Positions 25,112 to 34,297 are shown, numbered from the stretch's first letter. The stretch is DNA of 64,000 nt from JADJPO01 sp963825645 (GCA_963825645.1 CAWGTT010000004.1:103268-167267); one strand, 5' to 3'. The notes: a model not told the origin generated them from the sequence alone. A program made the numbers and translations.

Positions 25112-25990
25112 TCACGTGGTGGGACGCTCAGATGAAGCGGCGGCGTGTTCTGCGCGGTCGCGGATGCCGCGCAGCATCCGTTCGGTCATCACGAAGCTGA
25201 CCGCAGCAACCGGCTCGACCATCAGCCACACCCATGGCGCCCGGTACCGGTAGCGCTCCCGGATGATCAGCCGTGTCGTGTCGTCCTCTGCTGGGACGAG
25301 CACGAAGGCCCAGGTGAAGTCGTAGGGGGCCTCGGTCGAGCCGGTGGTCGCTTCACCGCTCGGGCTCACCGCGCCCTCCACGACGAGTGCCTCACCCGGG
25401 TCGACGCGACAGACACGCAGCGCGACCTGGGGATGGATGCGGAAGGGGTCCCCCGCGACGAGCGACTGCCACTCGGGCACGATCCGGTCGGCGCTGTGGA
25501 TCTCGCAGCCAACGATGTTCTCCAGGCGGTCGTAGCTGTAGAGCCCACCGCGGCCCTGACCCATCTGCACCAGCCAGGGCCAGACCTCAGCGGCGGTGGC
25601 GCGCACCGCGATCGAGCGCGTCGCCACCAAGTCCGCGGACGCGAGCCGTTCGTCACCTGGCAGCATCGCGTCGACCTCGGCCGGCGTCGCTCCCCAGGTC
25701 AGCTGACGCCGGCGCCCCACGGCGGCGTACAACGCGACGCCTCCCGCGATCCAGGCCAGGGCACGAGAGCCGAGTCGAGCGATGCGCACCCAGCGATACT
25801 GCCACGGCCGGTCGTGGTGTCCAGCCTCGAGATCTTCGCGAGCGGGCGGCAACACACCCGCACCCCACCCATCGTCCGCAGGTCCGGGTCGACTTCGGAC
25901 TCGCGATCGCCGCCTCCCGCCTGTGGCGACACCCGGTTCGGCCGAAGCCTCGGGCACCTTGCCGCGCCTGTTGTCGGGTGGGCTCACCAT
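25112..25990 (-). CDS. SRPBCC family protein with one membrane segment
   Basis: An Arg-rich N-terminal 60 residues is followed by a membrane segment (ALAWIAGGVALYAAVG). An SRPBCC-like cyclase/START fold comes next (ATRSIAVRATAAEVWPWLVQ, GQGRGGLYSYDRLENIVGCE, SADRIVPEWQSLVAGD, WAFVLVPAEDDTTRLIIRER). A second hydrophobic stretch near the end (WVWLMVEPVAAVSFVMTERM) completes it. The fold binds hydrophobic ligands; the role is unknown. The ATG start is used; the long low-complexity N-terminus could mean a later start. Confidence 0.75.
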   Translation of the reverse strand: MVSPPDNRRGKVPEASAEPGVATGGRRRSRVRSRPGPADDGWGAGVLPPAREDLEAGHHDRPWQYRWVRIARLGSRALAWIAGGVALYAAVGRRRQLTWGATPAEVDAMLPGDERLASADLVATRSIAVRATAAEVWPWLVQMGQGRGGLYSYDRLENIVGCEIHSADRIVPEWQSLVAGDPFRIHPQVALRVCRVDPGEALVVEGAVSPSGEATTGSTEAPYDFTWAFVLVPAEDDTTRLIIRERYRYRAPWVWLMVEPVAAVSFVMTERMLRGIRDRAEHAAASSERPTT

Positions 25991-26183
25991 ACGGATCTAA
26001 CGCCAGCCAACGCACTCTCTTGCCGCGGGTCGTGCGTTCGCAATGTGCGGAGTGTGTTCTGGAAGCAGGACCATCGAATCGCAGAGCGTGGGGCCCGATT
26101 GATGGGTTCCGTCCGTGGCATGTGCCTGGTTCTGCGCCGGCGCCGGGTCGGCTCGGTGCTGCGAGAGGTGAGAAGGTGACGAG

Positions 26184-27017
26184 GTGCCTGCAGGACCGAA
26201 GCAGTCGTCGTCACCGTCGGTGGAGCTGGAGGTCGTCAGCCGTGAGCCGGTTCGTACCCATCCGGGGCGGCCGCCGTTGCTGTTCGTGCACGGCCTGGCG
26301 GGGGCGGCGTGGATCTGGCAGGAGACCTGGCTTGACCGCGCCGCCGAGGCCGGTTGGTCGGCCCATGCGGTGAGCCTGCGCGGTCACGGCGGCAGCGCAG
26401 GCCGCGAGCATCGCTGGAGGATCACCCTCGACGACTACGCCCGGGACGTGCAGCAGGTGGCGTCCGGGCTGCCGGAGCCACCCGTGCTGGTGGCCCACTC
26501 GTTGGGGGCCGTGGTCGCCGGACGCCTCATTGCCCGTCAGCCGGTGCCGGCGGTGGTGCTGCTGGTACGCGTCGCGGTGACCCACGGCCTGGGGACACTG
26601 GTGCACAACGTGCGCCGCATCCCGGTGCAGGTGATGAGGATAGTGGCCGGCCAGCCCCTGCGCTTGACGACGGGCGACATCCTCAACGTGCTGGCCACCC
26701 ACGACTCGGTGCAGGCCCAGCGGTACATCGACCGGCTGGACGAGGAGCCCCCGATCCCGCAGTACCAGCTCGTGTTCCACGTGCCGCCCGGGCCGCCGGT
26801 CGGGCATCCTCCAGTCCTGGTCTATGGCGCCGAGCACGACACCCTGGTGCCGCACGGTGATGCCGATCGGACCGCCGCCTACTACGGCACGACCGTGCGC
26901 ATGCTGCCCGGGACCGGGCACTACGTCATGCTGGACGCGGCCCGCGACGCGGTGCTGGACACCGTGCTCGCCGATCTGACCGCCGCCTTGGCCGTCGACA
27001 CCGACCCAGCCGGATGA
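26184..27017 (+). CDS. alpha/beta hydrolase
   Basis: The 277-residue alpha/beta-hydrolase fold has LLFVHGLAGAAWIWQETWLD (oxyanion HG) and HAVSLRGHGGSAG. The nucleophile is VLVAHSLGAVVAGRLIA (Ser in HSLGA), the acid is in YGAEHDTLVPH and the base in LPGTGHYVMLD. The substrate is unknown. The GTG start is preceded by GAGAAGG nine bases upstream. It diverges from the SRPBCC gene and has no operon partner. Confidence 0.85.
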   Translation: MPAGPKQSSSPSVELEVVSREPVRTHPGRPPLLFVHGLAGAAWIWQETWLDRAAEAGWSAHAVSLRGHGGSAGREHRWRITLDDYARDVQQVASGLPEPPVLVAHSLGAVVAGRLIARQPVPAVVLLVRVAVTHGLGTLVHNVRRIPVQVMRIVAGQPLRLTTGDILNVLATHDSVQAQRYIDRLDEEPPIPQYQLVFHVPPGPPVGHPPVLVYGAEHDTLVPHGDADRTAAYYGTTVRMLPGTGHYVMLDAARDAVLDTVLADLTAALAVDTDPAG

Positions 27018-27175
27018 GGTCCGACAGCCACACCGGGCTGCTCCACCCCGCCGAGTCCCTGCTCGACCGTGTCGAGACCCCCGGAGCTTTCGCTCATCTC
27101 ATCTCATCGCGTCAACCCCCGGAAATTGCGATCATGGACAAGTGAGGAAGTCGACACACCTGCGTGGGGGCTGCC

Positions 27176-27454
27176 ATGACCACCGACGAAGTCAGTGTTC
27201 AATCTGCCGGGCACCGCGCCCGGAACGAAGGCATCGTCACCGATATCTATGCGGCGCTCGGCCGCGGCGACGTGGCCGCCATCCTTGACCTGCTCGCGGA
27301 GGACGTCAGCTGGGACGGCGACTGGTTGAACAACTTCGCCCAGCACCCCCCACTACCGTCACCCACCGCCCGCCCAGCATGCGTGAACAGCTCACCACGA
27401 GCTGACCCCCCCAGGGTCCCGTCATTGTCATGTCTCAGCTGGTCAGCAGGTTGA
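27176..27454 (+). pseudogene. SnoaL/NTF2-like protein, truncated after the N-terminal third
   Basis: The first 55 residues (NEGIVTDIYAALGRGDVAAI, LDLLAEDVSWDGDWLNNF) match the opening of SnoaL-like NTF2-fold proteins, whose usual length is 120-140 residues. Beyond NNFAQHPP the frame loses coding character and runs into a transposase remnant on the other strand. An insertion or deletion probably removed the rest. Confidence 0.55.
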
Positions 27455-27625
27455 TGATCTTGTCGGGATGGGCTTAGTGGTGGCGTAGCGCGGCGGCGAT
27501 GTTCTTGGTACCGGCGAGGCGGAGCAGGCTGATCGAGGCGTTTCTCAGCGTGGCCATGGTCTCGGGTCCGGTCCCAGTGCGGATTGGTCTGATGGAGGCT
27601 CTGGGCCAGGCACGAGCCCGCTCAT
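27435..27625 (-). pseudogene. IS4/ISAs1-type transposase, C-terminal remnant
   Basis: The minus strand reads GPETMATLRNASISLLRLAG, then TKNIAAALRHH, a stop, and then the expected tail (HPDKIINLLTS) in the same frame. ATLRNxAIxLLRLAGxTNIAxALRHH is the standard ending of ISAs1-like DDE transposases. Only about 60 codons remain, with one internal stop. Confidence 0.6.
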
Positions 27626-27824
27626 CGGCCGAGCGGCGTTGTGTTCAGGTCCGTGAGGCCAGTCATCATGGCGACCTCCGCCCTGCGCGGCGCCCGACTG
27701 GATGGCCATGGGGCCCTCGGCCTCAATGCACTCCTGAGAACCCTTTGAAGGCCCTCCGCCAGATCAATTCACAGACGGACCACCAGGTCGTCATCTCGGG
27801 GCGCCCAGGAGGATCGGGCCCCCG

Positions 27825-29072
27825 TCACGCCGCCACGTACCAGTCCCCACACGACAGACGTCTCACTGGGATGAGGGCGAGCAGCGCGGCGGCGGACGCG
27901 CCCAGGAAGACCGTGGGGTAGCCGAGAGTCCCGACGAGGACGCCGGTCAGCAGGGGCAGAAGCGCGAAGGAGAGGTTCGCGGCGCCGAACACTCCGGCAT
28001 ACAGGGCGCGACGACCGTCGGGGGAGATCTGGACGAGCGCTCCGTCGATGCTGATCTTCTGGGCGGAGATCATCGCCCCGGTCACGAGGTAGAGCAGCGC
28101 GAAGGCGCCGACGGGCGCCGCGGCCGCCACCGCCAGGGCGACGGGGAAGAGCCCGGCGATGAGGAGGAGCTCGACGCGGAGGAGCAGGCGGTAGCCGCCG
28201 CGGCGGATGAGGCGGGACCACAGCGGGGCGGCGAGGAGCATGCCGCCGATCTGCACCATGACGAACGTGCCCACCATGGCCGAGGAGAGGTCGTAGCGGC
28301 GGTGGGCCAGGGCGGTGAGCAGCGGGATCGATGTGAACCCGAGTGCGACGAGGTTCATGGCGTAGATGAGGGCTCGGAGGTTCGCGTCCTCACGGATGAT
28401 GGCCGGTGTCTGCCGGAGCGCGGCGACCATGGAGTTCCTGCGTCCCGGCGGACCGCCGGCCGCCACGGGCGCGGGCTCGGTAGGTGGCTCGTGGAGCGCC
28501 CAGAACCCCCCTGACGCCACGAGCAGGAAGGCCGACGCGAACGCGAAGAGCAGCACGTAGCTGTCGGGGAAGGCGGCGGCTCCGAGGATGAGGCGGGCGA
28601 CGATCGCCGAGACGAGCAGGCCCGCAGTGGTGATGACCTGGCGGCGGACGAAGAAGACGCGCCGCACCTCCGAGCGCACGAGGTTGCCCATGAGCTCGGT
28701 GTAGGAGACCCCGGCGAACGCGCCGCTGAGGGCGAAGACGGTCATCGCCATGAAGACGGCCGGGATGATGCGGGCGTTCGTCCCGACAAAGACGATGGCC
28801 GCAGCGCCCCCCGCGAGCGCGAGGACCCGCAGGTTGATGCCCAGCAGGAGGAAAGGCTTCTTCCGTCTCCGGGTGTGGAGGAAACCGGCGAAGAGGAGCT
28901 GCGAGACCAGAGGAAGGCCGACCATGATCGCCGTCAGCACCCCGACCGTTGCCGCGGTGCCGCCCGCTTCCATGACCAGGGCCGGCATGACGGTGTTCAC
29001 CTCGGTGAAGCTCGTCGTCACGGCGAGGAAGAACGCGTGCCAGTAGAAGGCTTGCCTGGGGTCCACTCGCAC
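27825..29072 (-). CDS. MFS transporter
   Basis: About twelve membrane segments are visible (for example GGTAATVGVLTAIMVGLPLV, NLRVLALAGGAAAIVFVG, FMAMTVFALSGAFAGVSYTE, GTFVMVQIGGMLLAAPL). A basic loop between helices 2 and 3 (HTRRRKKPFLLLG) corresponds to the MFS motif A region. It is an inner-membrane secondary transporter of unknown substrate. The GTG giving VRVDPRQAFYWHAFF is taken as start because the upstream open frame is Arg-rich and overlaps non-coding DNA. Confidence 0.8.
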   Translation of the reverse strand: MRVDPRQAFYWHAFFLAVTTSFTEVNTVMPALVMEAGGTAATVGVLTAIMVGLPLVSQLLFAGFLHTRRRKKPFLLLGINLRVLALAGGAAAIVFVGTNARIIPAVFMAMTVFALSGAFAGVSYTELMGNLVRSEVRRVFFVRRQVITTAGLLVSAIVARLILGAAAFPDSYVLLFAFASAFLLVASGGFWALHEPPTEPAPVAAGGPPGRRNSMVAALRQTPAIIREDANLRALIYAMNLVALGFTSIPLLTALAHRRYDLSSAMVGTFVMVQIGGMLLAAPLWSRLIRRGGYRLLLRVELLLIAGLFPVALAVAAAAPVGAFALLYLVTGAMISAQKISIDGALVQISPDGRRALYAGVFGAANLSFALLPLLTGVLVGTLGYPTVFLGASAAALLALIPVRRLSCGDWYVAA

Positions 29073-29166
29073 GCGCCCACGATACGTCCGGCGTGCCGTC
29101 ACCCGTCGCCGGCCGAATGAACCGTCACGGGGCTGATGCCGCTTCTTTGTGATGAAGGATGGCGAC

Positions 29167-29496
29167 ATGCCCAGGAAGTACGACGTGGGTTTCATGGCTC
29201 GGGCGGTGCGTCTGGTTCGTGACCACGCCGATGACTTTGGGTCGGTGACCGCGGTGAGTTTGGCGGTCGGTGCTCAGCTCGGGGCAACTCAGGAGAGGCT
29301 GCGCCGGTGGGTCGGCCAGGCCGAGGTCGACGCCGGTGCCCGGCCCGAGGTCAACACTGCGGAGCTCGCGGAGATCCGCCGACTGAAGGCGGAGAGCAAG
29401 CGCCTCACGGAGGTGAACGCGATCCTGCGACGAGCACGGCTTCGCCCCTCGTGCCACCGCAACGCAGCCACCACGCGTCGGGACTTCCTCACATGA
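29167..29496 (+). pseudogene. IS3-family OrfA, without OrfB
   Basis: The protein reads KYDVGFMARAVRLVRDHADD, then LGATQERLRRWVGQAEVDAG and RRLKAESKRLTEVNAILRRA. This is the HTH_Tnp_1 helix-turn-helix plus leucine-zipper of IS3-type OrfA. After LRRA the frame departs from the family (RPSCHRNAATT), so it is shifted or cut. No OrfB integrase follows; a different transposase remnant lies downstream. Dead element. Confidence 0.65.
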
Positions 29497-29564
29497 TGAA
29501 GGTGCGTCAGGGTTTCCTGACGGGGATGCCAGGTTCGCAGACTCATGTGCGGATCGGACAGGCG

Positions 29565-29947
29565 GCCGCTTCGACACCCACACCTGCCGGGCCTGCCCCG
29601 TCCGCCCCCAGTGCACCACCGCCAAGCGCAGCGGCCGGGTGCTGACGGTCAAGCCCCAGCCTCTGCACGACACGCTCAAGGCCGCCCGTGCCGACCAGGA
29701 CACTCGATCATGGCAGGAGAAGTACCGCATCCACGCCGGAGCCGAATCCACCATGCGCCAAGCGGTCGCGGTCACCGGCACCCGCCGCGCCCGCTACCGC
29801 GGACTGGCCAAGACCCACCTGGAACACGTCTACTCCGCCGCGGCGCTGAACCTGATCCGCCTGGACACCTACTGGAACGACAAGCCCCTCGACCGGCACC
29901 GCACCAGCCACCTCGCCCGGCTCGAACAACGCCTCCACGCCGCCTGA
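29565..29947 (+). pseudogene. IS1182-family transposase, C-terminal part
   Basis: The frame reads FDTHTCRACPVRPQCTTAKR (the Cys-rich CxxC...C motif of IS1182), QPLHDTLKAARADQDTRSWQ, RIHAGAESTMRQAVAVTGTR, YRGLAKTHLEHVYSAAALNL and a stop. RxxAGxExT.SQ and Y.Gl.K..L.hv.tAaA.N match the end of DDE transposases of this family. The N-terminal two thirds are missing. Confidence 0.75.
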
Positions 29948-30179
29948 CCGAATTGACCGCCAGGGTCGTCTGAGCGGACGCCACCGCAGGCGACATTCCG
30001 TCGGTCGAAACCCGGAGGCGCTCCCCGGGTCGGAGCCCAAGGCCCGGACTCGTGACGTGTACTCCCCCGTGCATTCACGCAGGAGAACACCTACCCGGAC
30101 ACTCTCTGTAAGTTGACGGTTTGACCCTGCGAAAGCGGCGGTCCACCGGGGGTTGCTTCCGAGACTCGCGATTCTCGTG

Positions 30180-30482
30180 GCCTGTCGCGCCAGATGCGGG
30201 CGCATCACCTCGGCCTTGCGATCGGGCTTGCGAACCTCACGATCGGGACCCGGTTGGCCGCAGCGAACGAAGCCACCGCCCGGCGGAAACGGGTGCCGAT
30301 CTTCTCCATGATCGCCGGCGGGGAATTTCATACCCCAGGTGCCGCATCATGAACCCCGACCACCTGGTTACCGACCCCCGCAACGTCGGGATGTGGCCGT
30401 TCAGATAGATCCGATCCAACGACTCGATGTCCAACCCGACATGACCAACGAGCAGTTCGCCTAACCTGACCGTGGCAGCCAT
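30180..30482 (-). pseudogene. N-terminal remnant of an actinobacterial protein of unknown function
   Basis: From an ATG the frame reads GHVGLDIESLDRIYLNGHIP and FMMRHLGYE. After a one-base shift the next frame gives PPAIMEKIGTRFRRAVASF and AAANRVPIVRFA. These blocks recur at the start of a larger actinobacterial protein I cannot name (..DRIYLN.Y.P.LQ..., ..FR.AV..fA..N.iPVVRF). The remainder is absent. Confidence 0.4.
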
Positions 30483-30537
30483 AGCCCAGCCTGCGCCGCA
30501 CCTGCACCACCACGCCAGCCACCGACTCGGCGTCAGA

Positions 30538-30640
30538 AGCGAAGCCCCACTGGTGGTGCATGGGTGAGAAGGACACGACGTGGGGGTCCTCGAGTTGGCG
30601 GAAGCCGAACTCGGCTTCGGGCTGGGAGGGTACAGGGCCA
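30538..30640 (-). pseudogene. IS1634-family transposase fragment
   Basis: The minus strand reads EAEFGFRQLEDPHVVSFSPM and HHQWG. This matches the conserved C-terminal block of IS1634 transposases (FRQLKDPxxVSFSPMxHWT). After MHH the sequence diverges. Roughly 35 codons remain. Confidence 0.5.
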
Positions 30641-30759
30641 CCTGGCGGCCCGGTCCTTCGTCGCCGGCCTGCCGGCCCGGCAACTCCCGAGGACGTACGG
30701 CCCTGCGGCGCGGTCCCCCGGCGGCGTAGGCCGAAGATAACCGGTTCAAGGAGGTCCAC

Positions 30760-31002
30760 ATGTCTTGTTGCTGTGGTCATACCCACTGGCACTACGACTA
30801 CCCCCCTGGGTATCCACCCGGTGGCTACCCGCCCCCCGGCTATCCGCCCTCTGACTACGGGCCGCCGCGGGGGCTGCGGCGTCGTGGGCGGCGGTCACGG
30901 ATGGAGGACCTGGAGGATTACCTGCAGGACCTTGAAGCGGAGCTCACGCGTGTACGCGAGGAGCTGACGGCGTACCGGCGCGACGAGGGTGGCCAGGAGT
31001 AG
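30760..31002 (+). CDS. small Cys/His-rich, Pro-Gly-Tyr-rich protein with a coiled coil
   Basis: The 80-residue protein starts MSCCCGHTHWHYDY, a dense potential metal-binding head. It continues with the low-complexity run YPPGYPPGGYPPPGYPPSDY and a basic patch (RRRGRRSR), and ends in a charged helix (EDLEDYLQDLEAELTRVREE) likely to form a coiled coil. AAGGAGG six bases before the ATG is one of the best ribosome sites in the window. I do not recognise a named family; the helix resembles DUF5320-like proteins. It is upstream of the metal-ABC genes but separated from them by a remnant. Confidence 0.7.
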   Translation: MSCCCGHTHWHYDYPPGYPPGGYPPPGYPPSDYGPPRGLRRRGRRSRMEDLEDYLQDLEAELTRVREELTAYRRDEGGQE

Positions 31003-31309
31003 CACCCGCGTCAATCCGGCGACCTTGCAGGCCAGAATGGACAGGATGCTCAGGCCGGCCACGAAGCAGGTCGGTGGATGGTCTTCTCGAAGATGCTCTG
31101 CTGGGTGGTGACCTGTGGGCGGAGGCCGGCGCCGGCGATGTCGATCCGTCGGCGGCGCTGACCGCGCAGGGGGCTGATCGCGGGTTGCCGCCGCCAACGT
31201 GATGCTCCGCTCACCTCGCCCGAATCCTCAGGGGTATAGGGAGGAACTGCATCCGGAGCCGGGAGGTGCCCCGGCGTCATCGCGGTCATCGCGGTGGCTG
31301 CTGCCCGGG

Positions 31310-31500
31310 GGGTTGGCTGCTTGCTCTTCCGGGACGGGAGCTGACTACAACGAGGCGTAACTGGCTGCTTTCCCGAAGGCGGACCTGACCGCGCAGGAGC
31401 AGGCTGGCCTGACGTGGATGCAGCAGGAGGAGAAGTTTGCCCATGACGTCGCAATCGGGTTCCGGACGCGGGCCCGAGAACGTGAGACCAAGGAGCTTTA
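31310..31500 (+). pseudogene. DUF2202 (ferritin-like) lipoprotein, N-terminal remnant
   Basis: One frame reads a lipobox-like LAACSSGTGADYNEA, a stop, and then KADLTAQEQAGLTWMQQEEK and FAHDVAIGF. LTxxExAGLxWMxEEEKLAxDV is the start of DUF2202 proteins, which are secreted and ferritin-like. The rest of the domain is missing. It lies immediately before the zinc/manganese transporter genes. Confidence 0.5.
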
Positions 31501-31503
31501 GGG

Positions 31504-32436
31504 ATGACGAACAGGCTGCGGGCGAGAACACTTGCGGGTCTGGGCGTAGCCGTTCTCGGCCTGGCTGGCTGTGCAGGTGCAGCGGGTTCGAGTGCGGACT
31601 CGTCAACTGGGTCCACTGTCTCCGTCGTGGCCACGACCACGATCCTGGGCAGCATCGTCGGCCAGGTCGTGAGCTGCGCTGGGGGTGAGGTCCGGACACT
31701 CATGCCGGTCGGTGCCGATCCACACGACTACTCACCGTCGTCTTCCGACGTGGCCGCCATGGTCACGGCGAACTTGGTGGTCGCCAATGGACTTGGCCTC
31801 GAAGAGACCCTGAGCTCAGCCCTGGCGACCGCGCGCGAGGACGGTGCCGACATCCTCGAGGTGGGGCCCGCTCTCGACCCCCAGCCGTTCGGCGGCTCAC
31901 CGGACTCCGAGGATCCGCACGTCTGGATGGACGTGGCACGGATGGCGACCGCGGCGTCTGTGATCGGGAACGAGCTCGTCAAGGTGACGGGAGATGAGGC
32001 GTACCAGCAGTGCGGCACGAAGGTCGCCACGACACTCACCTCAACCGATGACCAGGTCCGCGCAATCCTGCACACGGTTCCGCCCGCCTCGCGCATCCTG
32101 GTCACCGATCACAACGCCTTCGGCTACTTTTCCCGCGCCTACGGCTTCACGGTCGCCGGCGCGGTGATTCCGGGAGGGTCGACGTTGGCCCAGCCGAGCT
32201 CGTCCGAACTGGCTGCCCTGTCGCAGAAGATCCGTGAGACCGGCGTCCGGGCCCTCTTCGCGAACACCGCGAACCCGACAGCCCTGATCGACGCGCTGGC
32301 AAGGGAGAGCGGCATACGGATCGCCGTCGTGGAGCTCTACGTAGGCAGCCTCGGCCCAGCCGGCTCAGGGGCAGACACCTACCAGGGGATGATGTTGACA
32401 GACGCACACCGCATAGCCGACGCCCTCACTGGCTAG
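31504..32436 (+). CDS. zinc/manganese-type ABC transporter substrate-binding lipoprotein
   Basis: The signal peptide ends in a lipobox (AVLGLAGCAGAAG), so the protein is tethered outside the membrane. The ZnuA-like cluster A-1 fold shows VVATTTILGSIVGQV, LMPVGADPHDYSPSSSDVAA (first His ligand), EDPHVWMDVARM (second His), ILVTDHNAFGYFSRAYGFTV (third His) and the C-terminal TDAHRIADAL. No His-rich loop is visible. It captures a divalent metal and delivers it to the permease encoded next. The ATG follows AAGGAGC. Confidence 0.9.
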   Translation: MTNRLRARTLAGLGVAVLGLAGCAGAAGSSADSSTGSTVSVVATTTILGSIVGQVVSCAGGEVRTLMPVGADPHDYSPSSSDVAAMVTANLVVANGLGLEETLSSALATAREDGADILEVGPALDPQPFGGSPDSEDPHVWMDVARMATAASVIGNELVKVTGDEAYQQCGTKVATTLTSTDDQVRAILHTVPPASRILVTDHNAFGYFSRAYGFTVAGAVIPGGSTLAQPSSSELAALSQKIRETGVRALFANTANPTALIDALARESGIRIAVVELYVGSLGPAGSGADTYQGMMLTDAHRIADALTG

Positions 32437-32445
32437 GCTCGGCCC

Positions 32446-33303
32446 GTGGCGATGGTTCAGTGGCTCATCGAACCCTTCTCCCTCGGCTTCCAGCAGCGAG
32501 CGCTGGCCGGCGGAATCCTGGCCGGGCTCATGTGTGCCGTGGTCGGCACCTGGCTGGTCCTGCGGGGCATGAGCTTCTTCGGTGACGCCTTCGTTCACGG
32601 TGTTGTCCCGGGCATCGCGGCCGCGGTTGTGCTCGACATCAACCCGGCGCTCGGCGCGGCGATAGCTGCGGCTGTCATGGTTGCCGGGATCGAGGTAGTC
32701 AGCCGGCAGACTCTGCTGACGGAGGACACCGCCATCGGGCTGCTGTTCGTCGGCATGCTCGCTCTCGGCGTCGTGATCATTTCCAGCGTCAGCTCCTACA
32801 CCGGGAGCCTGACCTCGATCCTCTTCGGTGACGCTCTCGGAGTGACCCAGCAGGACCTGATCCAACAGTCGGTGCTGGGGGTAGTAGTGATCGTCGCCTC
32901 GGTGCTGATGTACCGACCGTTCCTCGCCCTCGCCTTCAACCGTCAGAAGGCCGAACTACTGGGCATGCGACCCGCACGAGCCCACGCCGTGCTCCTGGTG
33001 CTGATCGCGGCCGCCGTGATCGGCAGCTTCCAGTCCGTCGGCACCCTGTTGGTGTTCGGGTTGCTGGTCGGGCCACCGGCCACTGCTGCCCTGGTCGTTC
33101 GATCCGTACCACGAATGATGGCGATCTCAGCGGCCCTCTCGGTCGTATCAGTGTGGCTGGGTCTCCTACTCAGCTACTACCTGGGGACGGCGGGCTCGGC
33201 CACCATGGCGCTGGTTCCGATCGTCGCATTCTTTCTCACACTGACCTGGACCAGGATAAGGGCAGCACGACGTCCCAGCCGCGATGTCTTGGAGACGCGA
33301 TGA
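32446..33303 (+). CDS. metal ABC transporter permease (ABC-3 type)
   Basis: The 285-residue protein has about eight to nine membrane segments. It carries the ABC-3 family marks RALAGGILAGLMCAVVGTWL, VLRGMSFFGDAFVHGVVPGI, LTEDTAIGLLFVGMLALGV and SFQSVGTLLVFGLLVGPPAT. It forms the membrane channel of the Zn/Mn importer. GTG is taken as start, with an ATG two codons on. Its stop overlaps the ATPase start (ATGA), so the two are translated together. Confidence 0.92.
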   Translation: MAMVQWLIEPFSLGFQQRALAGGILAGLMCAVVGTWLVLRGMSFFGDAFVHGVVPGIAAAVVLDINPALGAAIAAAVMVAGIEVVSRQTLLTEDTAIGLLFVGMLALGVVIISSVSSYTGSLTSILFGDALGVTQQDLIQQSVLGVVVIVASVLMYRPFLALAFNRQKAELLGMRPARAHAVLLVLIAAAVIGSFQSVGTLLVFGLLVGPPATAALVVRSVPRMMAISAALSVVSVWLGLLLSYYLGTAGSATMALVPIVAFFLTLTWTRIRAARRPSRDVLETR

Positions 33304-34109
33304 GCGCCATGCGCGCACAACCGCGTGGCGCGCAGGAGTCCGGGCTCCTGGCAGAGGCGACAGATGTGGAGCTGAGGTACGGAAAGCACACGGCGCTGGC
33401 GCAGTCCAACTTCACGATCCCCATGGGGGGAGTCACCGCGGTCATCGGCCCCAACGGGTCGGGGAAGACGACCCTGCTCCACGCCCTGGCTGGCCTGGTT
33501 CCGGTGGCCGAGGGGCATTTGAAGGTCCTGGGCCGCGATCCCCACCAAGCCCGCGGTGAGATCAGCTACGTGCTGCAGTCGACCGTGGTCCCGGCCTCGA
33601 CACCAATCACCGTGCGGGAGACCGTCGGGATGGGTCGGTACCCGCGCGTCGGCTACTTCCACCGGTTCAGCCGCACAGACCGCGAGCGGGTCCACGACGC
33701 CATGCGCCGGATGGGGATCGAGAAGCTCTCCGGCAGGCAGCTTCACCAGCTCTCGGGCGGACAACGGCAGCGCGTCTATGTGGCGCAGGGTATCGCCCAG
33801 GACCACAGAGTCCTGTTGTTGGACGAGCCGCTCACGGGACTGGATCTGGTCTCAGCGACTGCCATCGACGGGCTGATCCACGAGGAAGGCCGTTCCGGTG
33901 GCGTGGTGCTCACCACCCATGACCTGGACGAGGCGAGGGCAGCTGACCACGTGATCATGGTCAGCGGACGGGTGGTCTCATACGGGCCCCCGGAGCTCGT
34001 CTGCACGCGACACAACCTCGAAGAAACCTTCGGCCTCGGCAAGCTGCACGACTGGAAGGGCTTCCTGGACGATCCCGCACACGACCCGCACCACACGAGC
34101 CTCGAATAG
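33300..34109 (+). CDS. metal ABC transporter ATP-binding protein
   Basis: Walker A GPNGSGKTT (about 50-58), Q-loop SYVLQSTV, signature LSGGQRQR, Walker B VLLLDEP with LTGLD, and switch His in LTTHDLDEA are all intact. The 269-residue protein powers uptake by the adjoining permease. The four-base ATGA overlap puts it in one operon with the binding protein and permease. No Zur- or MntR-type palindrome was recognised upstream of the operon. Confidence 0.93.
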   Translation: MSAMRAQPRGAQESGLLAEATDVELRYGKHTALAQSNFTIPMGGVTAVIGPNGSGKTTLLHALAGLVPVAEGHLKVLGRDPHQARGEISYVLQSTVVPASTPITVRETVGMGRYPRVGYFHRFSRTDRERVHDAMRRMGIEKLSGRQLHQLSGGQRQRVYVAQGIAQDHRVLLLDEPLTGLDLVSATAIDGLIHEEGRSGGVVLTTHDLDEARAADHVIMVSGRVVSYGPPELVCTRHNLEETFGLGKLHDWKGFLDDPAHDPHHTSLE

Positions 34110-34112
34110 CGG

Positions 34113-34274
34113 GTGCCGGTCGCCACACCAGTCTCGGGCCTGCTCGGCCTCGCCGGCTGCCGCGGGATCTCCGTCTGCATCTACAACCCCGACCTGGACC
34201 ACGGCGCCGCTGCCCAGCAGATCGCCCAGTACGTCGCCGACGCCGCCCAAGCCATGATCACGGCACCATGCTAA
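34113..34274 (+). pseudogene. arginase-family protein, C-terminal remnant
   Basis: The frame reads SGLLGLAGCRGISVCIYNPD, then LDHGAAAQQIAQYVADAAQ, and stops. This fits the C-terminus of ureohydrolase/arginase family proteins (..g.sicIYNPdlDp...a..iv..va.A). The catalytic Mn-binding blocks (GGDHS, DAHxD) are absent. It follows the ATPase stop by four bases, so a deletion fused it there. Confidence 0.5.
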
Positions 34275-34297
34275 CCACGAGTGCAACGCACTCACAT

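Noticed and set aside
31300..31503. Zur or MntR operator upstream of the metal-ABC operon
   Set aside because: No palindrome resembling known actinobacterial Zur or DtxR-type boxes was found.
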